A stretch of DNA of 44,180 nucleotides from contig JADFOI010000012.1 of assembly GCA_022562935.1 (NCBI GenBank), positions 1 to 44,180 of the forward strand, read 5' to 3'. Below, piece by piece: positions 1 through 7,191 of this stretch (within the stretch, counting starts at the first letter, position 1; each line of letters begins with the position of its first letter). Under the pieces are notes generated by a model. The model did no database searches, had not been told where the DNA came from, and saw only the letters and a program-made list of their open reading frames with translations. Made by a program: the position numbers and the translations under genes. This stretch comes from Acidobacteriota bacterium (lineage in GTDB: Bacteria > Acidobacteriota > UBA6911 > RPQK01 > JADFOI01).

Positions 1-711
1 GGCCTGGATGAACCATCCATTGCGTTTATTGTGAAACGTAAACGGATCAAAGGGTCCGGTGAATATGACATCGTCCGTATTGACCCATATCGCCTCGGCG
101 CGGAGATCCAGACGTCCCTTGATGGCCTCAAACTCACGGGCGTAACTGAAGTCAATTGCCTGCATGAGCGTATCCGCACCGCTGTATCGTGAGCCGCTAT
201 CGCCCACCCGGCCGGCGAGAATTGAATAGCCAAGCTCGAGTTCTGGGATGGGCAGAAAGCCGATCCTCCCGCCGACAGACTTGTTGTTGTTATTGTCTCG
301 GAAATTATTGAAGCCCAGTTGGCCCGCCGAGACCAAGTTGGAGTTGAAATCCGGGCCATTGATTACATAGGCAGCGTAGTTGATCTTAGTTGGGCCAATG
401 GGGGCCCCGCCACGGATCTGTAATCCTAACCCGGTCTGGCCGACCAGACCTTCCTGGTACAGAAGTGGTATGGTCGGCAGCTTGTTGACCCATGCGGGGT
501 GCCATCGTTCCCAGAAAGTGGCGAAGGGCAGGAGGAACTTGCCTGCGCCCAGGGTGATGTAGTCGTTCACGAGGTAGCTGAACTGGGCGTATTCCAGTTC
601 GACTTCGGTATCGTTTTCGGTTAATGCGAACCCGACCTGAGTCTCAAATAGCAGCCTGTCGGTGGGTTGCCACAGGAACACGGGGGCGAACCCGGCGCCG
701 AAAGTGGAGTC
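1..711 (-). other. Porin-like outer-membrane beta-barrel fragment (internal piece, lacks both ends)
   Basis: These 237 codons form the 3' part of the mutL frame but look like a different protein: alternating hydrophobic strands, aromatic-rich turns, and the phrases LPFATFWERWHPAWVNKLP, GLQIRGGAPIGPTKINYA and VGGRIGFLPIPELELGYS. I recognise this as the style of a Gram-negative porin family whose members read through this stretch after a signal peptide and N-terminal strands, none of which is present here. The family assignment is from memory and moderate. The segment continues beyond the left edge. Confidence 0.6.
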
Positions 712-2340
712 GACCTCCTCCCGGTTCTGAGAAGTGAGTTCATCTAAGATACCCTCAATCAAGAGCTGCGCATCACATTCTCCGGCGAAAGAAGGAACCC
801 CTTTGATGACCAGGGTCTGTTCGCCAAACCACTCCACTTCAAACCCATTGGCGTTGAGCAGATCCAGAATTTGCTCACAGATAGTTTTCTGGTGAAAATT
901 CAACTCATGAGTCAAGGGAATTAAGAGCCGCTGGGTGGCGCAGGAACGGGGAGATTCCATTTGACGAAGGGCCTTATCATAGAGAATTCTCTCGTGAGCT
1001 ACGTGCTGGTCCACCAACAGGACTCCTTCCCGATCGACCGCCACCACGAAACTCTCTACGAACTGCCCCAGGACGACGGGGACGGGGTCAATATAATCGG
1101 TCTCAGGAATGTCCTCGCCATGGACATCCCCGTTGCCGGATGGGCTCAAAGAAGGGAGCATGTTTTCATGGACGACACCGCTGAGCGTTGGATTCGGACT
1201 CCCCAGCATTGGTAGAGGGTTCCCCTGGAGAGAGTGACGCTGAAAAGCCGTGGCCGTGTTCCTGGCCATCCCATGAGTGGAATAGGGGCTAAGCGCGCTT
1301 TCCGGCAGATCTCGAGCCAGATGGGACAGGCTCCTTCGCTCTCCCAGCAGGGCTTCCTCAATTCCGTGGCGAATGGCCTGGTGCACCGAATTGGAGTGTC
1401 TAAAGCGGATCTCGGTCTTACAGGGATGCACGTTGACATCCACCTGCTCGGGATCCACTTCCAGGAAGAGAATGACGGCAGGATAGGCGTTGGCCGGTAT
1501 CAGATCCTGGTAAGCCAATCGGACGGCATGAGTCAGCATGCGATCCCTGATCATGCGTCGGTTGACGTAAAGATATTGTGACCGGGAGCTGGTGCGCTGT
1601 TCGTGGGGAAGGGAAACGAAACCCGAGAGTGCAATTCCATTCTTTTTGTAGTCCACCTGTACTAGATTCTTCAGAAAGGACTCCCCAAAGACCTGGTGAA
1701 TTCGATCCTCGAGATTCTCCACCGCCGTGGCTTCCACAACCGATCTGCCTTGATGCTGAAATTGAAAGGCCACATGGGGATAGGCAATGGCACAATTCAT
1801 CACTTGACGGCTCAAGTGGCCGAGTTCCGTGCTGGTCCTCTTCAAGAACTCACGCCGAACCGGAACGTTAAAGAAAAGGTCCTCCACCCGCACTTCTGTC
1901 CCTGTGGGCCAGGAAATCTCCTTCACCTCCTTCAACTCTCCTCCCTCGGACTCAATCTCGCTCCCTAAGGGCGTGGGCGAGCCTCGTTCAACCGTTCTTA
2001 AGCGGAGTCGAGAAACGGAAGCAATGGAAGGTAGGGCTTCGCCACGGAACCCCAGGGTTTGAAGATGGCTGAGGTCTTCGAAGCTTTGAATCTTGCTGGT
2101 GGCATGATGTTGGAAAGCCAGACGAGCATCCTCCGGACTCATTCCCATGCCATCATCGCGCACGACAATCAGCCGCTTTCCGCCCTCCTCGGCTTCTACC
2201 ACGATTCGCCGAGCCTCGGAATCCAAGGAGTTTTCAAGCAGCTCCTTCAGTACCGATGCAGGGCGCTCCACAACCTCACCGGCTGCGATTTTGTGGGCCA
2301 GGATGTCGGGAAGAAGTCGAACCTTTGCCATCGCCGGCAT
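1..2340 (-). CDS. mutL: MutL mismatch-repair protein fused in frame to a porin-like barrel (partial, runs off window)
   Basis: The frame is open without a stop from ATG 2340 (alternative ATG 2331) to base 1, 780 codons; I translated every codon. Residues 1 to about 340 are the GHKL ATPase of MutL: KIAAGEVVERPASV, DDGMGM, LGFRGEALPSIASVS and DVNVHPCKTEIRF are all visible. A variable linker follows, then the start of the C-terminal dimerisation/endonuclease domain with DQHVAHERILYD at 444-455. MutL similarity ends near ILDELTSQNRE (about 531-541). From about residue 544 the protein becomes an internal piece of an outer-membrane barrel (FGAGFAPVFLWQPTDRLLF, LEYAQFSYLVNDYITLGAG). The last MutL part with the ACR and CPHGRP motifs is missing, and so is the porin signal peptide. 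MutL links MutS to downstream repair; this product should be defective in its C-terminal functions. No good Shine-Dalgarno is seen at either start. Confidence 0.85.
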   Translation of the reverse strand, partial: MPAMAKVRLLPDILAHKIAAGEVVERPASVLKELLENSLDSEARRIVVEAEEGGKRLIVVRDDGMGMSPEDARLAFQHHATSKIQSFEDLSHLQTLGFRGEALPSIASVSRLRLRTVERGSPTPLGSEIESEGGELKEVKEISWPTGTEVRVEDLFFNVPVRREFLKRTSTELGHLSRQVMNCAIAYPHVAFQFQHQGRSVVEATAVENLEDRIHQVFGESFLKNLVQVDYKKNGIALSGFVSLPHEQRTSSRSQYLYVNRRMIRDRMLTHAVRLAYQDLIPANAYPAVILFLEVDPEQVDVNVHPCKTEIRFRHSNSVHQAIRHGIEEALLGERRSLSHLARDLPESALSPYSTHGMARNTATAFQRHSLQGNPLPMLGSPNPTLSGVVHENMLPSLSPSGNGDVHGEDIPETDYIDPVPVVLGQFVESFVVAVDREGVLLVDQHVAHERILYDKALRQMESPRSCATQRLLIPLTHELNFHQKTICEQILDLLNANGFEVEWFGEQTLVIKGVPSFAGECDAQLLIEGILDELTSQNREEVDSTFGAGFAPVFLWQPTDRLLFETQVGFALTENDTEVELEYAQFSYLVNDYITLGAGKFLLPFATFWERWHPAWVNKLPTIPLLYQEGLVGQTGLGLQIRGGAPIGPTKINYAAYVINGPDFNSNLVSAGQLGFNNFRDNNNNKSVGGRIGFLPIPELELGYSILAGRVGDSGSRYSGADTLMQAIDFSYAREFEAIKGRLDLRAEAIWVNTDDVIFTGPFDPFTFHNKRNGWFIQA

Positions 2341-2378
2341 TATAGCTCGCCTGGATGACAGGCCAGCTCGCCAGAACT

Positions 2379-2489
2379 GTCAGGATCTAAGAGACTCCGG
2401 AAGGTGGGAGGCACCTCAGGTGCCGAATCCGAAAATCCGGGGCTGTTTTGTGGCTGTTCGGCACCTGAGGTGCCTCCCACATTCCGGAG
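2379..2489. repeat. Nested-palindrome intergenic element, copy 1
   Basis: Two 33-bp arms (2395-2427 and 2457-2489) are inverted repeats with one mismatch around a 29-nt loop. Each arm itself contains the 15-bp palindrome GGCACCTSAGGTGCC (2410-2424 and 2460-2474). A conserved left flank with GTCAGG and AGAGA starts at 2379. The element lies between mutL and aspS. A second copy is at 16762-16909. Confidence 0.85.
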
Positions 2490-2539
2490 GTGTCAGCGTG
2501 TAAAGGATGTCTTGGCACAACTCAGCCGTCAGCTGTCAG

Positions 2540-4312
2540 CTATTTTTCTAGCTTCAGGCCCAATTCCTTGAGCTGCTTCTCGCTGACCGTGGAGGGGGCA
2601 CCGCACATGAGATCAACTGCTCGGGCTGTCTTGGGAAAAGCAATGACGTCGCGCAAGGATCGTTCCCCGGCAAGAAGCATGATAATGCGGTCCAGGCCCA
2701 GGGCAATACCGCCATGGGGTGGAGCTCCATATCCCAGAGCTTCCAGCAAGAATCCGAATTTGGCCTGCGCCTCTTCCGGCTCGATCCCCAGAACTTTGAA
2801 AACGCGGGTTTGCAATTCGCGTTGGTGGATACGGATCGAGCCACTCCCGAGTTCCACTCCATTCAAGACGACATCGTAGGACTTAGCCCGTACTCGGGCC
2901 GGATCGCTCTCCAGAAGATCCAGATCCTCATCCAGGGGGGAGGTGAAGGGATGACTGCAGGCAAAGTAACGCTTCTCCTGCTCGTCCCATTCTAGAAGGG
3001 GAAAATTGTACACCCACAGAAAGGCGTGGCTCTTTTCCGGAATCAAATTCTCCTGGAGGGCCAAATGTTCGCGCAGCCGGCCCAGGATCAGGTGAACGAT
3101 CTTCTGGGGGCCCCCCAGCATCAAGAAAAGGTCGTTCTCCTCAAGCTGGGCTGACCCTCTCACGGCTTCCAGCTCCTTCTCCCCTACGGCCTTGGGCAAG
3201 GAAGACTTCATCCCTTCGGTCGTCACCTTAATCCAACTCAAGTCGGCACCCTTCCCCTGGTCCTGGACAAAGCCCCGAAGATCATCGAGTTGTTTGCGAG
3301 AGAAACTCGCACGCCCGGGAACTCGAATGCCCTTGATCAGACCGCCATCCTCCATAATCTGGCGGAACACTCGAAAACTACTCCGGGAAAATGCAGCGGA
3401 GACATCCAGCAGCTTCAGGTCGTATCGAATGTCGGGGCGGTCCGTCCCATACTGGGAGATGGCCTCAGGGTAGCTTAGCCGCGGAAAGGGAGTCGAGACT
3501 GAGATCTCAACCAGGGAGAAGATTCTCTCCAGTAACCGCTCCACCACTTTAAAGATGGTCTCTATCTTGGGAAAAGAGATTTCCAGGTCGATTTGAGTGA
3601 ATTCCGGCTGCCGATCCGAGCGCAGATCTTCGTCTCGGAAGCAGCGAACGATCTGAAAGTAGCGGTCAAACCCGGCCACCATCAAAAGTTGCTTGAAGAG
3701 CTGGGGCGACTGGGGAAGCGCATAGAACTGACCTGGGTAGAGGCGACTGGGCACTAGGTAGTCGCGCGCTCCTTCCGGTGTGGATCGGGTTAAGAAGGGA
3801 GTCTCAATCTCCAGAAAACCCTCTTTGTCGAAAAAGTTGCGGATCGCCATGGTGGCTCGATGTCGAAGCTGGAGATTGCGCTGCAAACGCTCTCGCCTCA
3901 AGTCCAGAAAGCGGTAATGAAGGCGTGTTTCTTCCGAGGCCGAAGCGGGAGAATTGATCGGGAAAGGTGGCGTTTCAGAGGCGTTGAGCAATTCAATCCT
4001 TTCCGCCCGAATCTCCACTCGGCCCGTAGGAATCTCAGGATTGACCGTTTCCTTGTCTCGCCACACCACCTTGCCCGTGACGGCCAGAACATCTTCGGGA
4101 CGAGCTTCCTTGGCTTTGGCCAGGGTACCGGCATGTTCGGGGTCGGCCACCACCTGAACAATTCCTTCTCGGTCACGCAAATCCAGGAAGATCAAACTCC
4201 CCAGGTCGCGACGACGGTCCACCCAACCCATCACCGTGACCGTCTGATCGACGTGTCCCTCCTTGATCAGACCACAGTGGCAGGTCCGTTCCAGGTCAGC
4301 TGGTGAATTCAT
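2540..4312 (-). CDS. aspS: Aspartate--tRNA ligase
   Basis: This 590-aa class II synthetase charges tRNA(Asp) with aspartate in the cytoplasm. It has the bacterial layout: an N-terminal OB anticodon-binding domain (about 15-115), the catalytic core with motif 2 FRDEDLRSDRQPEFTQ at 225-240, an inserted GAD-type domain in the middle, and motif 3 GIALGLDRIIMLLAG near the C-terminus. Length matches bacterial AspRS. The ATG at 4312 overlaps the hisS stop by 4 bp (ATGA), so the two are translationally coupled. Whether it also charges tRNA(Asn) cannot be told here. Confidence 0.97.
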   Translation of the reverse strand: MNSPADLERTCHCGLIKEGHVDQTVTVMGWVDRRRDLGSLIFLDLRDREGIVQVVADPEHAGTLAKAKEARPEDVLAVTGKVVWRDKETVNPEIPTGRVEIRAERIELLNASETPPFPINSPASASEETRLHYRFLDLRRERLQRNLQLRHRATMAIRNFFDKEGFLEIETPFLTRSTPEGARDYLVPSRLYPGQFYALPQSPQLFKQLLMVAGFDRYFQIVRCFRDEDLRSDRQPEFTQIDLEISFPKIETIFKVVERLLERIFSLVEISVSTPFPRLSYPEAISQYGTDRPDIRYDLKLLDVSAAFSRSSFRVFRQIMEDGGLIKGIRVPGRASFSRKQLDDLRGFVQDQGKGADLSWIKVTTEGMKSSLPKAVGEKELEAVRGSAQLEENDLFLMLGGPQKIVHLILGRLREHLALQENLIPEKSHAFLWVYNFPLLEWDEQEKRYFACSHPFTSPLDEDLDLLESDPARVRAKSYDVVLNGVELGSGSIRIHQRELQTRVFKVLGIEPEEAQAKFGFLLEALGYGAPPHGGIALGLDRIIMLLAGERSLRDVIAFPKTARAVDLMCGAPSTVSEKQLKELGLKLEK

Positions 4313-5577
4313 GACGTTGCCGCCCCATCTTCTTTCACATACGAGGCGATCGCCTCTCGGTCCAGCGTCACCTGATGACCGTCCTCCATGCGTTTGAGGG
4401 GAAATTGACCACTTTGTATTTCATCCTCACCGATGATGCAGGTGAAGCGACTTTCAAGCCGATTAGCCAGCCTCATCTGTGCCTTCAAACTGCGACCCTG
4501 GAAATCGATATAGGCGAACACTCCCTGGTGACGAAGTTCCTGAGCCAATCCAAAACTTTCCTTCAGAGCCCCTTCATCCAGGTAAGCCAGGAAAATATCC
4601 GGTCGCGGCCGCCGTAAATCCAGGCTCTCCTCGAGTAGAACCACCAGCCGCTCGATTCCCAAGGCAAAGCCGAAGCCCTTCCCAGGCGGCCCCCCCAGAA
4701 GTTCCGAAAGACCGTCGTAGCGACCTCCACCGACCACGGCATTCTGAGTGGGTCCCAGATCTGAGCTGACCATTTCAAAGGTGGTTCCCACGTAGTAGTC
4801 CAGACCACGCACCAGGCGCGGCGTGACCTCATAGCTGATCTCCTGAAGATCCAGATAGCTGCGCAGTTTCTCAAAGTGCTGCCGGCAGTTGTCGCATAGA
4901 TAATCGAGAATGGAGGGCAGCTCGTCAATCACGGGCTGACAAGCAGGAACCTTGCAATCGAGTACGCGCAGAGGATTGGTCTTGCTGCGGCGCTGACATT
5001 CCGGACACAACTCGTCCTGACGCTTGTTCAATTCTTTCTGCAAAACCTTCACGTAAGCAGGGCGGCAATGGGCACATCCCACCGAGTTGAGCAGCAGACG
5101 AAGCCCCTTGACCCCAAGCTTGTGGAGAAAGCGCTCCAGCATCTCGATCACCTCGGCTTCCAGAGCCGGATGATCGGAGCCCAGCACCTCGACGCCCACT
5201 TGATGAAACTGTCGGTAACGTCCTTTCTGAGGTCGCTCATGGCGAAACATGGGGCCAATGTAGTACAGCTTGTGGATCAGCCCGTCATGGTCAAGACCGT
5301 GCTCGAGGTAAGCTCGAACCACGGGAGCGGTGCCCTCGGGGCGAAGACAGATGGTGTTCCCCTTGCTGTCGCTAAAGGTGTACATTTCCTTCTGAACGAT
5401 ATCGCTTTCGGCTCCAATGCTGCGCGCGAACAATTCTGACCTCTCAAGAATGGGTGTACGCACCTCCTCGTAGCCGTAGAGCTGAAAGACTCCACGAGCT
5501 TCAGCTTCGATTTTTTGCCAGAGTGCCACCGACTCCGGCAGCAGGTCATGAGTACCGCGAACCGACTGGATCTTCAT
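4309..5577 (-). CDS. hisS: Histidine--tRNA ligase
   Basis: A 422-aa class II synthetase for tRNA(His). It has the N-terminal VRGTHDLLP signature (6-14), LRPEGTAPVVRAY (78-90), motif 2 RHERPQKGRYRQFHQ (112-126), the histidine-specific RGLDYYVGTTFE (257-268) with GGGRYDGL after it, and a C-terminal anticodon-binding domain. Four Cys pairs (about 168-231: CAHC, CPEC, CKVPAC, CDNC) sit in the insertion domain, a pattern common in bacterial HisRS. It is upstream of aspS with a 4-bp overlap; the hisS-aspS pair is a frequent bacterial arrangement. ATG at 5577; no strong ribosome-binding site is seen. Confidence 0.97.
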   Translation of the reverse strand: MKIQSVRGTHDLLPESVALWQKIEAEARGVFQLYGYEEVRTPILERSELFARSIGAESDIVQKEMYTFSDSKGNTICLRPEGTAPVVRAYLEHGLDHDGLIHKLYYIGPMFRHERPQKGRYRQFHQVGVEVLGSDHPALEAEVIEMLERFLHKLGVKGLRLLLNSVGCAHCRPAYVKVLQKELNKRQDELCPECQRRSKTNPLRVLDCKVPACQPVIDELPSILDYLCDNCRQHFEKLRSYLDLQEISYEVTPRLVRGLDYYVGTTFEMVSSDLGPTQNAVVGGGRYDGLSELLGGPPGKGFGFALGIERLVVLLEESLDLRRPRPDIFLAYLDEGALKESFGLAQELRHQGVFAYIDFQGRSLKAQMRLANRLESRFTCIIGEDEIQSGQFPLKRMEDGHQVTLDREAIASYVKEDGAATS

Positions 5578-5594
5578 GTGATGCTCTCGATGCC

Positions 5595-5609
5595 CTTAGT
5601 GCCTCGTTC
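5595..5609. repeat. Solo end of the 7027-7191 inverted-repeat element
   Basis: CTTAGTGCCTCGTTC here matches 14 of 15 positions of the outer end of the inverted-repeat element that abuts the dnaE stop. It lies just upstream of hisS. Confidence 0.45.
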
Positions 5610-5625
5610 AAAAATAAGGGGATCA

Positions 5626-6120
5626 TTATAGACGTGTCTTCAAGCGCTGGTAAATGTTCAGGCGATGGGTGCCGCCCCAATAGATCCGCTGGCAGCCCGG
5701 ACATCTCTTGAAATGGGATTGGGTCTTGCAGACGTAGGCGGGAACTTGGCGCCGAATTCTTGCCTTGTCCACACTCTCAAGAAGAGAGTTGCACTCCAGA
5801 CAGCGGGACAGCAGTCGATTCAGGTCAATCTCGTGGCCGATAGCTTCGAGGACTTCCCGAAGCTGCTCGAACAACTCCTCCCGCTCGATCAGGAGGCAGC
5901 CACGCAGTCGGAACCGCTGGGTGAGCCGCCGATCCCGGGTTAGAGCAACCCGGCCCTCTAGACGGCACCGCTCTATGATCTCATCATCTTCGATCCGATT
6001 GTCATAAGCGGTGTCGTATCCCAGGATGCGTAGCCACCTGGCCAGACTGCCCAGCATGACATCGGCGAGGAATTTGACACTGCTACTCGAGGTACTCCCC
6101 GATGCGGCGGAATTTCTCAA
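5626..6120 (-). CDS. Mut7-C RNase domain protein with C-terminal zinc ribbon (DUF82 family)
   Basis: A 164-aa protein of the Mut7-C/DUF82 type. The N-terminal part is a PIN-like fold (KFLADVMLGSLARWLRILGY at 16-35, with acidic Asp20 and the ALTRDRRL stretch near 59-66). The C-terminal part is a four-Cys zinc ribbon (Cys107, Cys110, Cys140, Cys143) ending with the family phrase IYWGGTH. A nuclease role is predicted from the family; the cellular substrate is not known. The only start that keeps the first beta-strand is TTG at 6120, which overlaps accA by 38 bp; the next ATG (6057) would cut off the first strand. It is likely co-transcribed with and coupled to accA. Confidence 0.8.
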   Translation of the reverse strand: MRNSAASGSTSSSSVKFLADVMLGSLARWLRILGYDTAYDNRIEDDEIIERCRLEGRVALTRDRRLTQRFRLRGCLLIEREELFEQLREVLEAIGHEIDLNRLLSRCLECNSLLESVDKARIRRQVPAYVCKTQSHFKRCPGCQRIYWGGTHRLNIYQRLKTRL

Positions 6121-7006
6121 ATCGTGCCGTCAGCATCTCCTCAACACTTTGATGGCGTATTTCTTCCAGATTGCGCAGCAACGGCTGCTTGAGGAGGGCC
6201 GCCGCCTCATCCCAGTCGGTGTGGGAACCTTCTGGGGGTTCCGGAACGATCTCATCAAGGATCTTGAAGGAAAGCATATCCTTTGCCGTCAAGCGTAGAG
6301 CCTCGGCCGCCTCCTTGGCGTGGTCTTGGTCCTTCCACAGAATGGCCGAGCAGCTTTCCGGAGAGATCACAGAATAAATCGAGTGTTCCAGCATCAAAAT
6401 TCGATCTCCCAGACTCAGAGCAAGGGCTCCACCACTGCCCCCTTCCCCCAAGACAGTCACTACAATGGGTACTCGAAGCCGTGCCATGGCTCGCAAATTG
6501 CGGGCAATGGCCTCAGCTTGACCTCTCGCTTCAGCACCAATACCAGGATAGGCTCCCGGCGTATCCACGAAAGTGAAGATGGGACGATTGAATTTTTCCG
6601 CCATGCGCATCAGGCGAATGGATTTGCGATAGCCTTCGGGTTTGGCCATTCCATAGTTGCGATAGAGACGTTCCTTGGTGTTGCGGCCCTTCTGTTGGCC
6701 AATCACCATGACCGGTTCACCCTCAAACAGAGCCATCCCCCCAACCAGGGCCGGGTCGTCACCAAACTTGCGGTCACCTTGAATGGGATGAAAGGATGTG
6801 AACAGACGGGAGATGAAGTCGAGCGTGTAAGGCCGCTCCGCGTGGCGGGCAAGCTGGACATGTTCCCAAGCGGTCAATTTGCCGACAGGATCGGATTCCA
6901 ATTGGGCGATGAGTTGTTTGAGGGTGGCAATTTCCGCTGTCGCATCTGCAGGAAGCTCTTCGACGCGCTCCTTAAGATCCGTCAACTCTTTAACTTTGGT
7001 GTTCAC
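6083..7006 (-). CDS. accA: Acetyl-CoA carboxylase carboxyltransferase subunit alpha
   Basis: A 307-aa crotonase-fold subunit that, with AccD, moves CO2 from biotin-BCCP to acetyl-CoA to make malonyl-CoA for fatty-acid synthesis. Visible family features are TAWEHVQLARHAERPY (45-60), the HPIQGDRKFGDDPALVGG segment, TPGAYPGIGAEARGQAEAI and the glycine-rich GEGGSGGALAL at 187-197. Length is normal. The start codon is GTG at 7006; AAGGA lies only one base upstream of it, so the exact start is a little uncertain. It follows dnaE in the same direction, with a 165-bp inverted-repeat element in the 183-bp gap, and overlaps the Mut7-C gene at its 3' end. Confidence 0.96.
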   Translation of the reverse strand: MNTKVKELTDLKERVEELPADATAEIATLKQLIAQLESDPVGKLTAWEHVQLARHAERPYTLDFISRLFTSFHPIQGDRKFGDDPALVGGMALFEGEPVMVIGQQKGRNTKERLYRNYGMAKPEGYRKSIRLMRMAEKFNRPIFTFVDTPGAYPGIGAEARGQAEAIARNLRAMARLRVPIVVTVLGEGGSGGALALSLGDRILMLEHSIYSVISPESCSAILWKDQDHAKEAAEALRLTAKDMLSFKILDEIVPEPPEGSHTDWDEAAALLKQPLLRNLEEIRHQSVEEMLTARFEKFRRIGEYLE

Positions 7007-7026
7007 GTCCTTAAATCTTGCTCTGA

Positions 7027-7191
7027 AGTGCCTCGTTCCATCAATACGGTGACGTTTGTGGCGAGCGCGACGGCGTCGAGTTCGCGAAACGACGACGATG
7101 CGATGTCAGTGACATCGGCGACGACGAGCGACACAGAGATCACCCGCAACCTCCATCAGCAAACATCATCGTATTGATGGAACGAGACACT
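7027..7191. repeat. 165-bp inverted-repeat (MITE-like) element between dnaE and accA
   Basis: The left arm (about 7027-7057) and right arm (about 7160-7191) are inverted repeats of about 31 bp with three mismatches; the core shared string is CGTTCCATCAATACG. The centre contains the 17-bp palindrome CGATGTCAGTGACATCG and other CGACGA-rich short repeats. The right arm ends exactly at the dnaE stop codon (7190-7192). No open frame was found inside. Confidence 0.75.

Noticed and set aside
2379-2489. Nested palindromes as a CRISPR or Rho-independent terminator
   Set aside because: Only two arms per locus with no spacers of even length, and no T-run after the stems.
6320-7177. Long plus-strand frame (285 codons) opposite accA
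   Set aside because: Antisense to a complete accA with no recognisable domain; low-complexity end in the inverted-repeat element.
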